From NCBI GenBank assembly GCA_011390955.1, contig JAABRM010000034.1, positions 1 to 64,000 of the forward strand: a stretch of 64,000 nt of DNA. Direction: 5' to 3'. Of this stretch, positions 1-6,882 are shown in pieces. Every line of letters begins with the position of its first letter. The stretch's first letter is position 1. A program made the translations under genes and the position numbers. Source of the DNA: Oscillatoriales cyanobacterium (lineage in GTDB: Bacteria; Cyanobacteriota; Cyanobacteriia; Cyanobacteriales; Laspinemataceae). The notes beneath the pieces were generated by a model, which saw only the letters and a list, made by a program, of their open reading frames with translations, searched no databases and was not told where the DNA came from.

Positions 1-330
1 GTGTAGGGTGTAGGGTGTAGGGAATAATTAACAATTGATAATTAACAATTGACAATTAAACATAATTATCAATTATCAATTATCAATTATCAATTATCAA
101 TTGGGGTGTAGGGTGTAGGGTGTAGGGTGTAGGGAATAATTAACAATTGATAATTAACAATTGACAATTAAACATAATTATCAATTATCAATTATCAATT
201 ATCAATTGGGGTGTAGGGTGTAGGGTGTAGGGTGTGGAGTTCTTCTGCTCCTCTGCTCCTCTGCTCCTCTGCTCCTCTGCTCCTCTGCTCCTCTGCTCCT
301 CTGCTCGATTGGCGGCTCTCCAAATAATTT
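1..330. repeat. Duplicated repeat block of 7-bp and 8-bp tandem arrays
   Basis: Gene-free stretch. A unit of roughly 105-115 bp is present twice (about 1-105 and 105-210). Each copy combines a TGTAGGG heptamer array, an AT-rich segment built from ATCAATT heptamers that can fold on itself (AATTGATAATT against AATTATCAATT), and again TGTAGGG. From about 240 to 305 it continues as an array of the octamer CTCCTCTG. The same heptamer and octamer units recur elsewhere in the window, both between and inside genes. No ORF is credible here. Confidence 0.9.
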
Positions 331-358
331 ACGATCCGAATGAGGAGGTAATTATCCA

Positions 359-718
359 ATGGATAAAATAGTGGATAAAATCGGTGATAAAATAGAATAT
401 TATCGCCAGATTATTCAGTCTGTTTTAACGGATTATGCGTCTATCCCGATCGCGAATGGCTCGATAGATTGCTACACGGTTTTTGACACGAAACAAGACC
501 ACTATCAGGTAATGAATGTGGGCTGGGATGGGTATCGAAGAGTTTATGGTTGCGTGTTACATTTGGATATTCAAGGAGGAAAAATTTGGGTTCAGCAAAA
601 TATGACCGAAATGAGAATCGCCCAAAAACTTGTGGATCTAGGGGTTCCTAAGCAAGATATTGTCCTGGGGTTTCAACCTCCTGAAATCCGGCAATATACG
701 GAATATTCAGTTGTTTAA
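359..718 (+). CDS. XisI-family protein (fdxN element excision controlling factor-like)
   Basis: A 119-aa protein recognised as the XisI family, named for a factor controlling excision of the fdxN element in heterocyst-forming cyanobacteria. The family is widespread in cyanobacteria without that element, usually as xisH-xisI pairs. Typical features are the N-terminal YRQIIQSVLTDYA helix, the central DHYQVMNVGWDGYRRVYGC strand pair, and the C-terminal LVDLGVPKQDIVLGFQPP block. The start is set by GAGGAGG at about 341-347. No xisH partner lies immediately upstream; repeats occupy that space, so the partner is either lost or beyond the window. The cellular role is unclear; a toxin-antitoxin-like role is only a guess. 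Confidence 0.85.
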   Translation: MDKIVDKIGDKIEYYRQIIQSVLTDYASIPIANGSIDCYTVFDTKQDHYQVMNVGWDGYRRVYGCVLHLDIQGGKIWVQQNMTEMRIAQKLVDLGVPKQDIVLGFQPPEIRQYTEYSVV

Positions 719-797
719 TTTTGTTTTGTTTTGCTTTGTTTTGTTCTGTCCGTTGTTGTGAGTAGTACCCTTAAATAAGGCGATCGCCTTCTCATGT

Positions 798-1241
798 TTA
801 CTGATAAAGATTATGATCTGGGTCTAACCAAATAACGTAAAAAACATTTTCGCTAAAAAATCCATGTACTCTGCCATATTCATTGGCAGAGATTTGAAAC
901 TGGTAGGGGGTATTGACTAGCTGCTCTTCATTAGCAATCCCAAAACCATTGGGTTCAGTTGTATCTTGCCAGTCTATTTTATGACAGCGGAGACTTTTAC
1001 TCTGATTGTTAATCAGTTCTTTCGCATTTAATTGAGATAAATCGCGCAGTCTCCGCAAGAGAGAAGCTAGATATCTGGCGTCCCTCTTACCTATGGAAAA
1101 TTTTTCTTTATCGTCCTGATAATACCGGAAAGAAAAACTAATTCCTTCCGGTATTTTTATCTCCCCTACATTTCTTCCGGCTGAAGATGGCTGAATGCGG
1201 ATATCAGTGTCTTGTCTTTTTTTATTCTTCTTCGATGACAC
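798..1241 (-). CDS. Small unknown protein overlapping a Panacea antitoxin; candidate toxin
   Basis: 147 aa, GTG start, overlapping the last 20 bp of the upstream Panacea-domain gene in another frame, so the two are probably translationally coupled. I do not recognise the family with confidence. It has a basic N-terminus (SKKNKKRQ), a middle rich in charged residues (RYLASLLRRLRDLSQLNAKEL) and a C-terminus of alternating hydrophobic residues, GFFSENVFYVIWLDPDHN, which resembles the end of a small beta-sheet toxin fold. Genes partnered with Panacea domains are generally toxins of many unrelated folds, so a toxin role is inferred from position only. Confidence 0.6.
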   Translation of the reverse strand: MSSKKNKKRQDTDIRIQPSSAGRNVGEIKIPEGISFSFRYYQDDKEKFSIGKRDARYLASLLRRLRDLSQLNAKELINNQSKSLRCHKIDWQDTTEPNGFGIANEEQLVNTPYQFQISANEYGRVHGFFSENVFYVIWLDPDHNLYQ

Positions 1242-1698
1242 GGGTTTTGTAAAAGTTTCTCATTAACTCCTTAGTAATGATAGCATGAGAAGGTTCATCT
1301 TTTGGCAAGTCACCTCTGGCATTAATCCAAGGGTCTTCGCGGCGCACCATCAACTCTAACTCATAAGCGTCCAGAAAAAAATAATCGTCAGCTAACTCGT
1401 CTAAAAACTTTTGGACATCTTCTGGGAATTCGGGTTTTTCGACTTCTTTCAGAATGGGTTTAAACCCGAATTGTTCTTTGTATTCATAAAATAAAGCGGG
1501 GATAGTCGGCCCATGCATCCAGGCTTCAAAGTCTTCCTCAAATAGAGGTGTATCTTCAAAGGCTAAATACCAGGCTTGGGCATAGTATAAGAGTTTTTGC
1601 AGTTTTTGATTGCTGAGGTAAGAACCTACGTCATTGGCAAACCAGATGAAGTAATCAGCGAGTTTGGCTGCGGTGGTTACGGGTGCGATCGTGGTCAT
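1222..1698 (-). CDS. Panacea-domain antitoxin (SocA/DUF4065-like)
   Basis: 158 aa. The Panacea (DUF4065, SocA-like) domain fills the protein: the N-terminal AKLADYFIWFANDVG helix, then SNQKLQKLLYYAQAWYLA (the family signature), then EDFEAWMHGPTIPALFYEYK. Panacea proteins act as antitoxins that can neutralise very different toxins encoded next to them (known for the family). The 3' end overlaps the next ORF by 20 bp, an arrangement typical of a toxin-antitoxin pair, with the antitoxin first. Direct repeats of TATTAT-like sequence about 40 bp upstream could be the promoter. The family call is firm; the activity is inferred. Confidence 0.9.
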   Translation of the reverse strand: MTTIAPVTTAAKLADYFIWFANDVGSYLSNQKLQKLLYYAQAWYLAFEDTPLFEEDFEAWMHGPTIPALFYEYKEQFGFKPILKEVEKPEFPEDVQKFLDELADDYFFLDAYELELMVRREDPWINARGDLPKDEPSHAIITKELMRNFYKTRVIEEE

Positions 1699-1803
1699 AT
1701 AAATTCACTGAATTAGTTGGATAATTTTGATAATACTTATAATAGCACAGGGCGCGGGCTGTTGGAATAAAATTGGCGATTTTGTTTGCCCAAAATATCG
1801 TCA

Positions 1804-1870
1804 GGGCGAAGCATTTCGGCAGGTAAGTTATGGGTGGTAAGCGGGGATTTTCTGCCGAAATGCTTCGCCC
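1804..1870. repeat. Inverted repeat with 19-bp arms
   Basis: GGGCGAAGCATTTCGGCAG at 1804-1822 is repeated in inverted orientation at 1852-1870, leaving a loop of about 29 nt. It lies between the divergent Panacea and AbrB/PIN pairs. Similar GAATGCTTCGCCC text occurs near 25350, so this belongs to a dispersed palindromic repeat family. It could form a hairpin; a terminator role is not needed because the flanking genes diverge. Confidence 0.75.
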
Positions 1871-1931
1871 CTACAGCCATGATGCAGCCATGATGAAACT
1901 GAAATAGAAAAGAAATAGAAAAATTTTGTGG

Positions 1932-1948
1932 TATAATTGTGGTATAAT
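1932..1948 (+). promoter_or_regulatory. Tandem TATAAT -10-like boxes before the AbrB/PIN pair
   Basis: Two perfect TATAAT hexamers at 1932-1937 and 1943-1948, 11 bp apart, sit about 30-45 bp before the antitoxin start. No good -35 element is obvious, and the AT-rich leader may compensate. This is the likely promoter of the antitoxin-toxin operon (inference from sequence only). Confidence 0.45.
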
Positions 1949-1976
1949 CATCATCGTCAGGAATAATGAAACCAAT

Positions 1977-2237
1977 ATGGAAGCCACAATTACGATCGCT
2001 TTAACCCCAGAAGGGAACTTAGAACTCCCACCGGAAATTAGAGATAAATTCTCGCAGGGTGAAAAATACTCAGTGATTACCAATGGAGACGCTATTGTGT
2101 TTACAAAAGTCCCCAAATTTGATTGGGATGACTTAAGAAAACGCCGAGAGCAGTTAGGAGACGATCCGGATCAGCTTACTACTGAAGAAATTTGTGCGAT
2201 CGTTAAGGAAGTTCGTCACGAAAGAGCAAAGAAATGA
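1977..2237 (+). CDS. AbrB/MazE-type antitoxin of a PIN toxin pair
   Basis: 86 aa from the ATG at 1977. A longer frame from 1926 is possible but would begin inside the putative promoter. The N-terminus is a swapped-hairpin AbrB-like DNA-binding domain: ATITIALTPEGNLELPPEIRD, then FSQGEKYSVITNGDAIVFTK. The C-terminal tail is charged (DDLRKRREQLGDDPDQLT and KEVRHERAKK), as expected of the part that wraps a toxin. The stop overlaps the start of the PIN gene (ATGA), showing tight coupling. Antitoxins of this type usually repress their own operon. Confidence 0.8.
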   Translation: MEATITIALTPEGNLELPPEIRDKFSQGEKYSVITNGDAIVFTKVPKFDWDDLRKRREQLGDDPDQLTTEEICAIVKEVRHERAKK

Positions 2238-2659
2238 AAGTAGTTTTAGATACAAATATTTGGGTATCTGCGGTGATTTGGGGCGGAGTTCCTGATGAAA
2301 TTGTCCAATTTGCAGAACAGGGAAGAATCACAATTGCCATGTCTCAAGAATTATTGGATGAATTAGAAGGCACATTCAATAAAACCAAACTGCAACCCAA
2401 GCTAAAAGCTTTAGGTTTAACGGGATCTACTGTAATTGCTCTGATTCGCTCATCTGTTATTTTATATCCAATTGATGAGTTAAATGTGCCTGAACTCAGA
2501 GATCCAGATGATACTATGGTCTTGGCAACTGCGATCGCCTCTCAAGCGGATGCGATTATTACAGGCGATCGCGATTTACTCGTTTTAGCAGAATATCAGG
2601 GCATTAAAATCATGGCAGCCCAAGATTTTATTCAACAATATTTTGACCTAGGTTCGTAG
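2234..2659 (+). CDS. PIN-domain ribonuclease, toxin component
   Basis: 141 aa PIN-domain protein of the COG1569 'putative toxin-antitoxin system toxin component' type. Acidic metal-binding positions are visible: LDTNIWVSAV at the N-terminus (Asp6), a middle Glu in SQELLDELE, and ELRDPDDTMVLATAI and ITGDRDLLVL near the C-terminus. Family members are Mg-dependent RNases. The start overlaps the antitoxin stop by 4 bp. The length is normal and nothing suggests inactivation. Confidence 0.88.
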   Translation: MKVVLDTNIWVSAVIWGGVPDEIVQFAEQGRITIAMSQELLDELEGTFNKTKLQPKLKALGLTGSTVIALIRSSVILYPIDELNVPELRDPDDTMVLATAIASQADAIITGDRDLLVLAEYQGIKIMAAQDFIQQYFDLGS

Positions 2660-2679
2660 TGATAACTTTAGGCTTGACT

Positions 2680-3162
2680 TTATTCTTCCGTTTCGGACTC
2701 ACAAGGTAATGTTAATCGGATATTGACATCAATTGATATGGTATGATTCTCAATACCTAGATTAACTATCTTGACTAATGGCTCTGCGATCGGCAAAGTA
2801 GAATTGAATTTAGTTTTTACCGCAGACTGAGTTTGACTTTTATATCCCCCTTCTTCCAGCAAATTATTAATATTTCTCCAATTCTTTACCTTCTCATTTG
2901 GTGCATCTGCCATGACTTTACAGTATTGATATAAAGTTTTGCACATATAAACTTCCACCCCCTTGGCACTCTGCAACAGTTGGCGGGCGATCTCAGCCGG
3001 ACTGCAACCGCACAGCAGCCCCCGCAGATAGAGCTTTTCCCGCTCAGTCAGTCCCTTTCTGGCGCGAGGAGAGCATTTCTGCTTGGCTGCGGCCAGGTCT
3101 AGGTACAGCCTTTCTAGATCCCAGTGTTTTGCCGCTTCTGCAAACATCTCATCTTTAGACAT
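2680..3162 (-). CDS. Small protein with LuxR/sigma-4-like helix-turn-helix
   Basis: 160 aa. Residues about 35-75 (LTEREKLYLRGLLCGCSPAE and following) look like the helix-turn-helix found at the N-terminus of many cyanobacterial effector and signalling proteins, with Cys in the turn. The rest (RNINNLLEEGGYKSQ; SIDVNIRLTLP) is not recognised and ends in an acidic tail. It may be a stand-alone adaptor or regulator. It converges with the PIN gene, only 20 bp apart. About 65 bp spanning its start and leader are duplicated near 3490-3565, suggesting a paralogue once stood beside it. Confidence 0.6.
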   Translation of the reverse strand: MSKDEMFAEAAKHWDLERLYLDLAAAKQKCSPRARKGLTEREKLYLRGLLCGCSPAEIARQLLQSAKGVEVYMCKTLYQYCKVMADAPNEKVKNWRNINNLLEEGGYKSQTQSAVKTKFNSTLPIAEPLVKIVNLGIENHTISIDVNIRLTLPCESETEE

Positions 3163-3316
3163 GGCAAGGGTTTTGGATAATTTGATAGTGTAATGCTAAC
3201 CGAAAATTATAGCTTATGTTAGCAGAAATTTGCTTAACCTTAACCTCTTTTGGCACTCTTTACCAGCCATTACAGCTACAATGTCACACACAGCAGCCCA
3301 CCCGCGTCTTGGTGGG

Positions 3317-3415
3317 GTAGGGGCGCAATGCTTGCGCCCTGGTTTGGGTTGGTTTGGGTTGGGTTGGTTTGGTTTGGTTTGGTTTGGTTTGGGGGCGCAA
3401 GCATTGCGCCCCTAC
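3317..3415. repeat. GGTTT array enclosed by a perfect 23-bp inverted repeat
   Basis: GTAGGGGCGCAATGCTTGCG... at 3317-3339 is the exact reverse complement of 3393-3415. The roughly 53-bp loop is a GGTTT/GGGTT pentamer array. The arm sequence is a dispersed cyanobacterial repeat; a partial copy lies inside the coding region at 10963-10985. Predicted ORFs across it have no protein-like composition. Confidence 0.9.
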
Positions 3416-3494
3416 AATCAGAATTTTTCGTTGTAGAATTTGCCACCTTGACTTGCCCGCAGCCCAGTTAGAGTAAAAAATCCTAGTAATTTGT

Positions 3495-3565
3495 CGGATT
3501 AGCAAACATCTCATCCTTAGACATGACAAGGGTTTTCGGCAATTTGATAGTGTAATCCTAACCAA
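3495..3565 (-). pseudogene. Remnant of the 5' end of a second HTH gene
   Basis: The sequence at about 3499-3563 matches 3142-3205 (first codons and leader of the small HTH gene) with few changes: GCAAACATCTCATC, TTAGACATG and ACAAGGGTTTT, then AATTTGATAGTGTAAT. On the minus strand it still encodes the first residues of the HTH protein (M-S-K-D-E-M-F-A) and then diverges. The region between the two copies holds the GGTTT element. This looks like a tandem duplication now decayed. Confidence 0.6.
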
Positions 3566-3839
3566 AACAGATAGTGTTTGTTAGTAGCTTGATAACAATA
3601 GTTAGTTTAACATGGGGATAACTCACAAGCTTGTACTTGGTCAAAGGCAACTTAGCTAAGTACAAATACTCTGTTTAGAGTTTTGACAATCACATACATT
3701 CAGAATAGCCACAGTCTTTAAACGCTCAGACAGTAGTTATGTTGGTTGTGGAATTGATTGATTAAGTTCACTTAACGTGCTGATTTTGACTGAATTCTAG
3801 GCAGGGAATAACGAAAACTGTTTTTTAGAGGTTTAAAAA
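3566..3839 (+). promoter_or_regulatory. Leader of the conjugation operon with two dyads and two TTGAC elements
   Basis: Gene-free. TTGTACTT at 3631-3638 and AAGTACAA at 3658-3665 form an inverted repeat. TTAAGTTCACTTAA at 3762-3775 is a short dyad. TTGACA at 3683-3688 (17-bp spacer, TAGCCA) and TTGACT at 3786-3791 (17-bp spacer to TAACGA at 3809) are candidate -35/-10 pairs, both with weak -10 boxes. The dyads could be operators for a repressor, as seen for many defence operons. No regulator gene is obvious except the nearby HTH gene. Confidence 0.35.
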
Positions 3840-4067
3840 ATGTCAAATGATCTTGATGACATTCTAGGTAATGTAGCCGGTAGCTTTATCGGTGGTGTTG
3901 CTGGCGGTGTTGGCGGGTCTTTGGGAAGAAACATGGCAGATAGAGCCTTTAACGCTCAAGAAGAAGATGAGTTTGTCGAGATTAACTCAGATGGCACCGT
4001 TCGCTCCGTAAATCCCTATGACCGTCCCAGAGGAATGGCTTTGCGCGATTCAAAAGGCGAGTATTAA
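3840..4067 (+). CDS. Small glycine-zipper protein opening the ubiquitin-like operon
   Basis: 75 aa, not recognised. Residues 10-30 are a glycine-zipper-like stretch (GNVAGSFIGGVAGGVGGSLG), a pattern that can insert in membranes or pack helices. The C-terminal half is acidic then polar (EEDEFVEINSDGTVRSVNPY) and ends KGEY. It occupies the place where related operons encode the ubiquitin-like modifier, but I see neither a clear beta-grasp pattern nor a terminal Gly-Gly. It could be a highly diverged modifier, a dedicated substrate, or a membrane effector. It is followed by E2 after 22 bp, so co-expression is very likely. Confidence 0.7.
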   Translation: MSNDLDDILGNVAGSFIGGVAGGVGGSLGRNMADRAFNAQEEDEFVEINSDGTVRSVNPYDRPRGMALRDSKGEY

Positions 4068-4089
4068 GCTAATTAACAGGTAATTAACC

Positions 4090-4521
4090 ATGACAGATAT
4101 GGCAACTAATCGCGGACTCCTGTTTATGGGTGATGATTTATCCAGACCCAGGATGGCCGTTGAAAGTGAGAAGATCAAACGCTACTTTCCACAGTTTCGC
4201 TTTAAAGCTAAAAAATCGAGAGGAACTGTGACTTCGGTAGAAGGGGATTTGGAAACAAACGACGGGAATTCCTACTACGTTAAAATAAAAATTCCTGATG
4301 ACTATCCATACACTATGCCCAGCGTAAGTTTACCAGAAACAAATATCGATTCTGATTGTCCGCATAGGTATGGAAACAAAAAGTTATGTGTGATGAAGTA
4401 CGATCAATGGACTTCCAATTATTCTCTGGCTTTTATGATAGCAAAAGCGGCAATTTGGATCAATAAATATGATGTTTGGCAGCGGACTGGACATTGGCCG
4501 GGAAGACAACAGGAACACTAA
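4090..4521 (+). CDS. Bacterial E2-like ubiquitin-conjugating (UBC-fold) protein
   Basis: 143 aa. The pattern is that of prokaryotic E2 proteins: a beta-meander (GTVTSVEGDLETNDGNSYYV, then KIKIPDDYPYTMPSVSLP), followed by CPHRYGNKKLCVMKYDQW, in which Cys100 sits where E2 enzymes carry their thioester cysteine (Cys90 is a second candidate), and a C-terminal helix (SLAFMIAKAAIWINKYDVW) ending RTGHWPG. It would receive a modifier from the E1 encoded 11 bp downstream and pass it to a target. The E2 assignment is from fold pattern, cysteine position and neighbours. Activity is untested. Confidence 0.85.
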   Translation: MTDMATNRGLLFMGDDLSRPRMAVESEKIKRYFPQFRFKAKKSRGTVTSVEGDLETNDGNSYYVKIKIPDDYPYTMPSVSLPETNIDSDCPHRYGNKKLCVMKYDQWTSNYSLAFMIAKAAIWINKYDVWQRTGHWPGRQQEH

Positions 4522-4532
4522 CAAGAACACTA

Positions 4533-5381
4533 ATGAGAGAAAAAAATTCTTCCCTGGATTTTGATCGGATTACTTACCTGCTTAATCCAGAACAGTTTGC
4601 TGATAAGTGCATTACCATTGTTGGTTTGGGTAGTGGAGGAGCCCCAGTATGCGATCATCTGGTGATGAATGGCATTCGCATTTGGGAGCTTTACGATCCA
4701 GATACTTTGGAGTCTGAGAATCTGGTCAAACATCCTCGAATGCGTCAAGACCTGGGACGACTCAAGGTAGATATTCAGAAGGAATGGATAGAAGACAGAA
4801 ATCCTAATGCAGAGGTTAAAGCTTTTGCAGAGGATGTGATGAAATCCAGCAACTTTATTGAGTCAGTGCGTCGTTCATCTCTGGTGCTTTCTTGTTCAGA
4901 CAAAAAAAGTGTTAGAGAGTTTGTCAGCGACCAATGTGTGGCGGCGAAAATTCCTTCTGTAACCGCCTCCGTGTTTCGTACAGGTATAGGAGGCGAAGTT
5001 TTTGGCTATATTCCCAATGAGACTGGATGCTACAAATGTTTGCAGTTGTACTCTGAACTTAATGAGATTAACTTGTCTGACGATGCTTTAGGTCTTACGG
5101 TCGAAGAGCAACAAAGAATCTATGGACTTGAGGAACGAGAATTTCGAGCATCGGGATTATCGATTGATATTCAAATGATTGCTTTGATTCAAGCTCGCAT
5201 GGCGTTGTCTATCTTGTTGCGAGATTCAACATTGTCTATGTCTCGGTTAAAAAGTAACTGGATTGTCTATGGTAATCGACCGGCAAAAGGGATATTTCGT
5301 AGCCATTTCGAGGCGAAGCAAATGCTTTTAAGACCTCAAAAAGTATGCAACTGCACAAGTCAATATAACCTACAGGAGTAA
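4533..5381 (+). CDS. E1-like ThiF-fold activating enzyme
   Basis: 282 aa from the ATG at 4533; the frame is open to 4476 but that would overlap E2. The Rossmann ATP site is VGLGSGGAPVCDHLVMNGI (Gly31-x-Gly33-x-x-Gly36), followed by ELYDPDTLESENLVKH (Asp55) and the LGRLKVD element, as in ThiF/MoeB/E1 proteins. GCYKC at 166-169 and VCNC near the C-terminus form a likely four-cysteine zinc site. VLSCSDKKSVREF corresponds to the strand that precedes the crossover loop. The protein should adenylate the C-terminus of a ubiquitin-like protein. It is followed by the JAB gene after 4 bp. No transfer cysteine can be assigned with confidence. Confidence 0.9.
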   Translation: MREKNSSLDFDRITYLLNPEQFADKCITIVGLGSGGAPVCDHLVMNGIRIWELYDPDTLESENLVKHPRMRQDLGRLKVDIQKEWIEDRNPNAEVKAFAEDVMKSSNFIESVRRSSLVLSCSDKKSVREFVSDQCVAAKIPSVTASVFRTGIGGEVFGYIPNETGCYKCLQLYSELNEINLSDDALGLTVEEQQRIYGLEEREFRASGLSIDIQMIALIQARMALSILLRDSTLSMSRLKSNWIVYGNRPAKGIFRSHFEAKQMLLRPQKVCNCTSQYNLQE

Positions 5382-5385
5382 TCTT

Positions 5386-6375
5386 ATGTCTTGGGACTCT
5401 TCTTTGAAGTCTTTTATCGGAATAAGTACAGAAGCTTCTAGGCTTTCTAATCTAAATGTATCCGTAGAAATTTATCAGACGGTTATTGAAAGAATACGTC
5501 ATGTAGTATCAGGATCGGAGCGTGAGGAAGGTGGCAAGTTCATCGGGAAAATTAGTCAGACTGGCAATCAGTTAAAAATTACAGTTGAAACATACATTGA
5601 CTCAGGGCCGCGTGTCAGTAACTCAACAGGCCACTTGATGCCAGACGGTGAGTATCAAGAAGCTATGTTTCGCGTCTTGGAAAAATTCGACCCAAATATC
5701 CATTATCTGGGTTCTTGGCATACTCACCATTGTAATGGACTATCCGAGTTAAGTCAGGGTGATGTTAGCGGCTATCAAGAAACTTTAAATAGCCGAGCAT
5801 ATAATTTAGATTATTTCTTTACTTTGTTGGTGACAGCTTTACGGGCGTGGCCAACTGAGAATCGTTACTATCTTTTTTTCAGAGGTCAAGATAAATATTG
5901 CGAATTAGATAAGTCAGCTATACATATTGTTTCAGGAAAATCACCTTTAGAATTGCTTTTGAAAAGTGCAGAGGAAACTGCATTTGCTCATCGTCGAAGT
6001 CAAAATCAAAGTTATTCTAGTGCGTCATATTCTGGAGTTAGAAGCAGAGTAGATGCGGCTCCGACAAGAGACGTTAATCTAGAAAAAATCCGTAGTGAAG
6101 ATCAAGAATGGATTTTGAGGCAATTTCCTTCGGCAAAAGCACGTAGAGCGAAAAAAGATGGCTCAATATATTGGGAGTGGCAATTAGGGTCACACGCTGG
6201 TTGTCTTGATGTTGTTTATCAGCATCCTACCATTGACCCACTGAATCCAGCACGCCTAGAAATTTTTCGGGGTGCTAAGACAATTATATCTGAAAAGATC
6301 CAGTTGAACGATCGTCGATTCGATCGCATTCAGGATTATTTAAAGCAGGCAGTAAATCAGGTAGATTCGCGATAG
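5386..6375 (+). CDS. JAB/JAMM metallopeptidase with unique C-terminal extension
   Basis: 329 aa; GGAG 11 bp before the ATG fixes the start. Residues about 25-195 are a JAB (MPN+) domain: EEGGKFIG supplies the acidic residue (Glu47/48) and WHTHHCNGLSELSQGD gives His112, His114, Ser123 and Asp126. The spacing is one residue longer than the usual HxH-x7-S-x2-D. Such enzymes trim or remove ubiquitin-like modifiers. A Ser/Arg-rich linker (200-220) leads to an unrecognised domain (about 220-329) with YWEWQLGSHAGCLDVVYQHP and LEIFRGAKTI. The E2-E1-JAB order matches known prokaryotic ubiquitin-like operons. The extension may bind substrate (inference). Confidence 0.88.
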   Translation: MSWDSSLKSFIGISTEASRLSNLNVSVEIYQTVIERIRHVVSGSEREEGGKFIGKISQTGNQLKITVETYIDSGPRVSNSTGHLMPDGEYQEAMFRVLEKFDPNIHYLGSWHTHHCNGLSELSQGDVSGYQETLNSRAYNLDYFFTLLVTALRAWPTENRYYLFFRGQDKYCELDKSAIHIVSGKSPLELLLKSAEETAFAHRRSQNQSYSSASYSGVRSRVDAAPTRDVNLEKIRSEDQEWILRQFPSAKARRAKKDGSIYWEWQLGSHAGCLDVVYQHPTIDPLNPARLEIFRGAKTIISEKIQLNDRRFDRIQDYLKQAVNQVDSR

Positions 6376-6500
6376 TTTAGAAGCCGAGTTTCTTTATAAA
6401 TATTTCGGTTTAAATGCAAAAAATAGAGGCAGAAACCGGGTTTCTGCGATAACTTTTATTTTCTAGCAGAGATAGCGTTAAGAAACCCGGTTTCTTGTTT
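6376..6500. repeat. Three copies of the AGAAACCCGGTTTCT palindrome
   Basis: Palindromes of the AGAAACCCGGTTTCT type occur at about 6379-6394 (degenerate), 6433-6447 and 6480-6494, directly after the JAB gene. The same 15-bp palindrome is found throughout the window, including inside coding sequences. Adjacent copies in opposite register may fold and end transcription of the operon, but no U-tract supports a classical terminator. Confidence 0.75.
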
Positions 6501-6613
6501 GCCGAAGCGAGAAAACGGGTTTTTTTGGTAAGCGCGATCGCCCATGCTAGAATTATCATAGACCGTAACGCTGAATGCAGCGTAGAAGCATTAAAGTTGA
6601 GGAGAATATAACC

Positions 6614-6880
6614 ATGTCTGCCAGAGAACAATTAATTCGTGAGGTTTCCCAAATCCCGGATCCTTTAGTGGAAGAAGTGTTAAACTTCTTACTCTTCATC
6701 AAGGCCAAAAATAAACAAGATGATTCGGCAGAATCGAATTCAGAAACTCAAGAAGAACCATCTTTTTTAAAGTTTATAGATAAAATAAATTCTGAAATTA
6801 TCGCAGAAGAAAACACAAAGCTACCAACCGACTTCTCCAAGAATATAGACCACTATTTGTATGGATCGCCCAAGGAATAA
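6614..6880 (+). CDS. VapB/DUF2281-like antitoxin
   Basis: 88 aa from the ATG at 6614; GAGGAG at 6599-6604 decides this start over an upstream ATG in the same frame at 6575. The N-terminus (REQLIREVSQIPDPLVEEVL, then NFLLFIKAKN) matches the helical DUF2281-type segment of antitoxins. The C-terminal half is charged and low in complexity, as usual for the toxin-binding part. The PIN toxin follows after 2 bp. Confidence 0.72.
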   Translation: MSAREQLIREVSQIPDPLVEEVLNFLLFIKAKNKQDDSAESNSETQEEPSFLKFIDKINSEIIAEENTKLPTDFSKNIDHYLYGSPKE

Positions 6881-6882
6881 GC

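Noticed and set aside
359-718. XisI as evidence for a heterocyst-forming host
   Set aside because: XisI homologues are common in cyanobacteria without fdxN elements, and no nif or heterocyst gene is visible.
3230-3565. Three overlapping ORFs on both strands across the GGTTT array
   Set aside because: They are translations of a pentamer array and its flanking inverted repeat; composition is not protein-like and they compete with each other.
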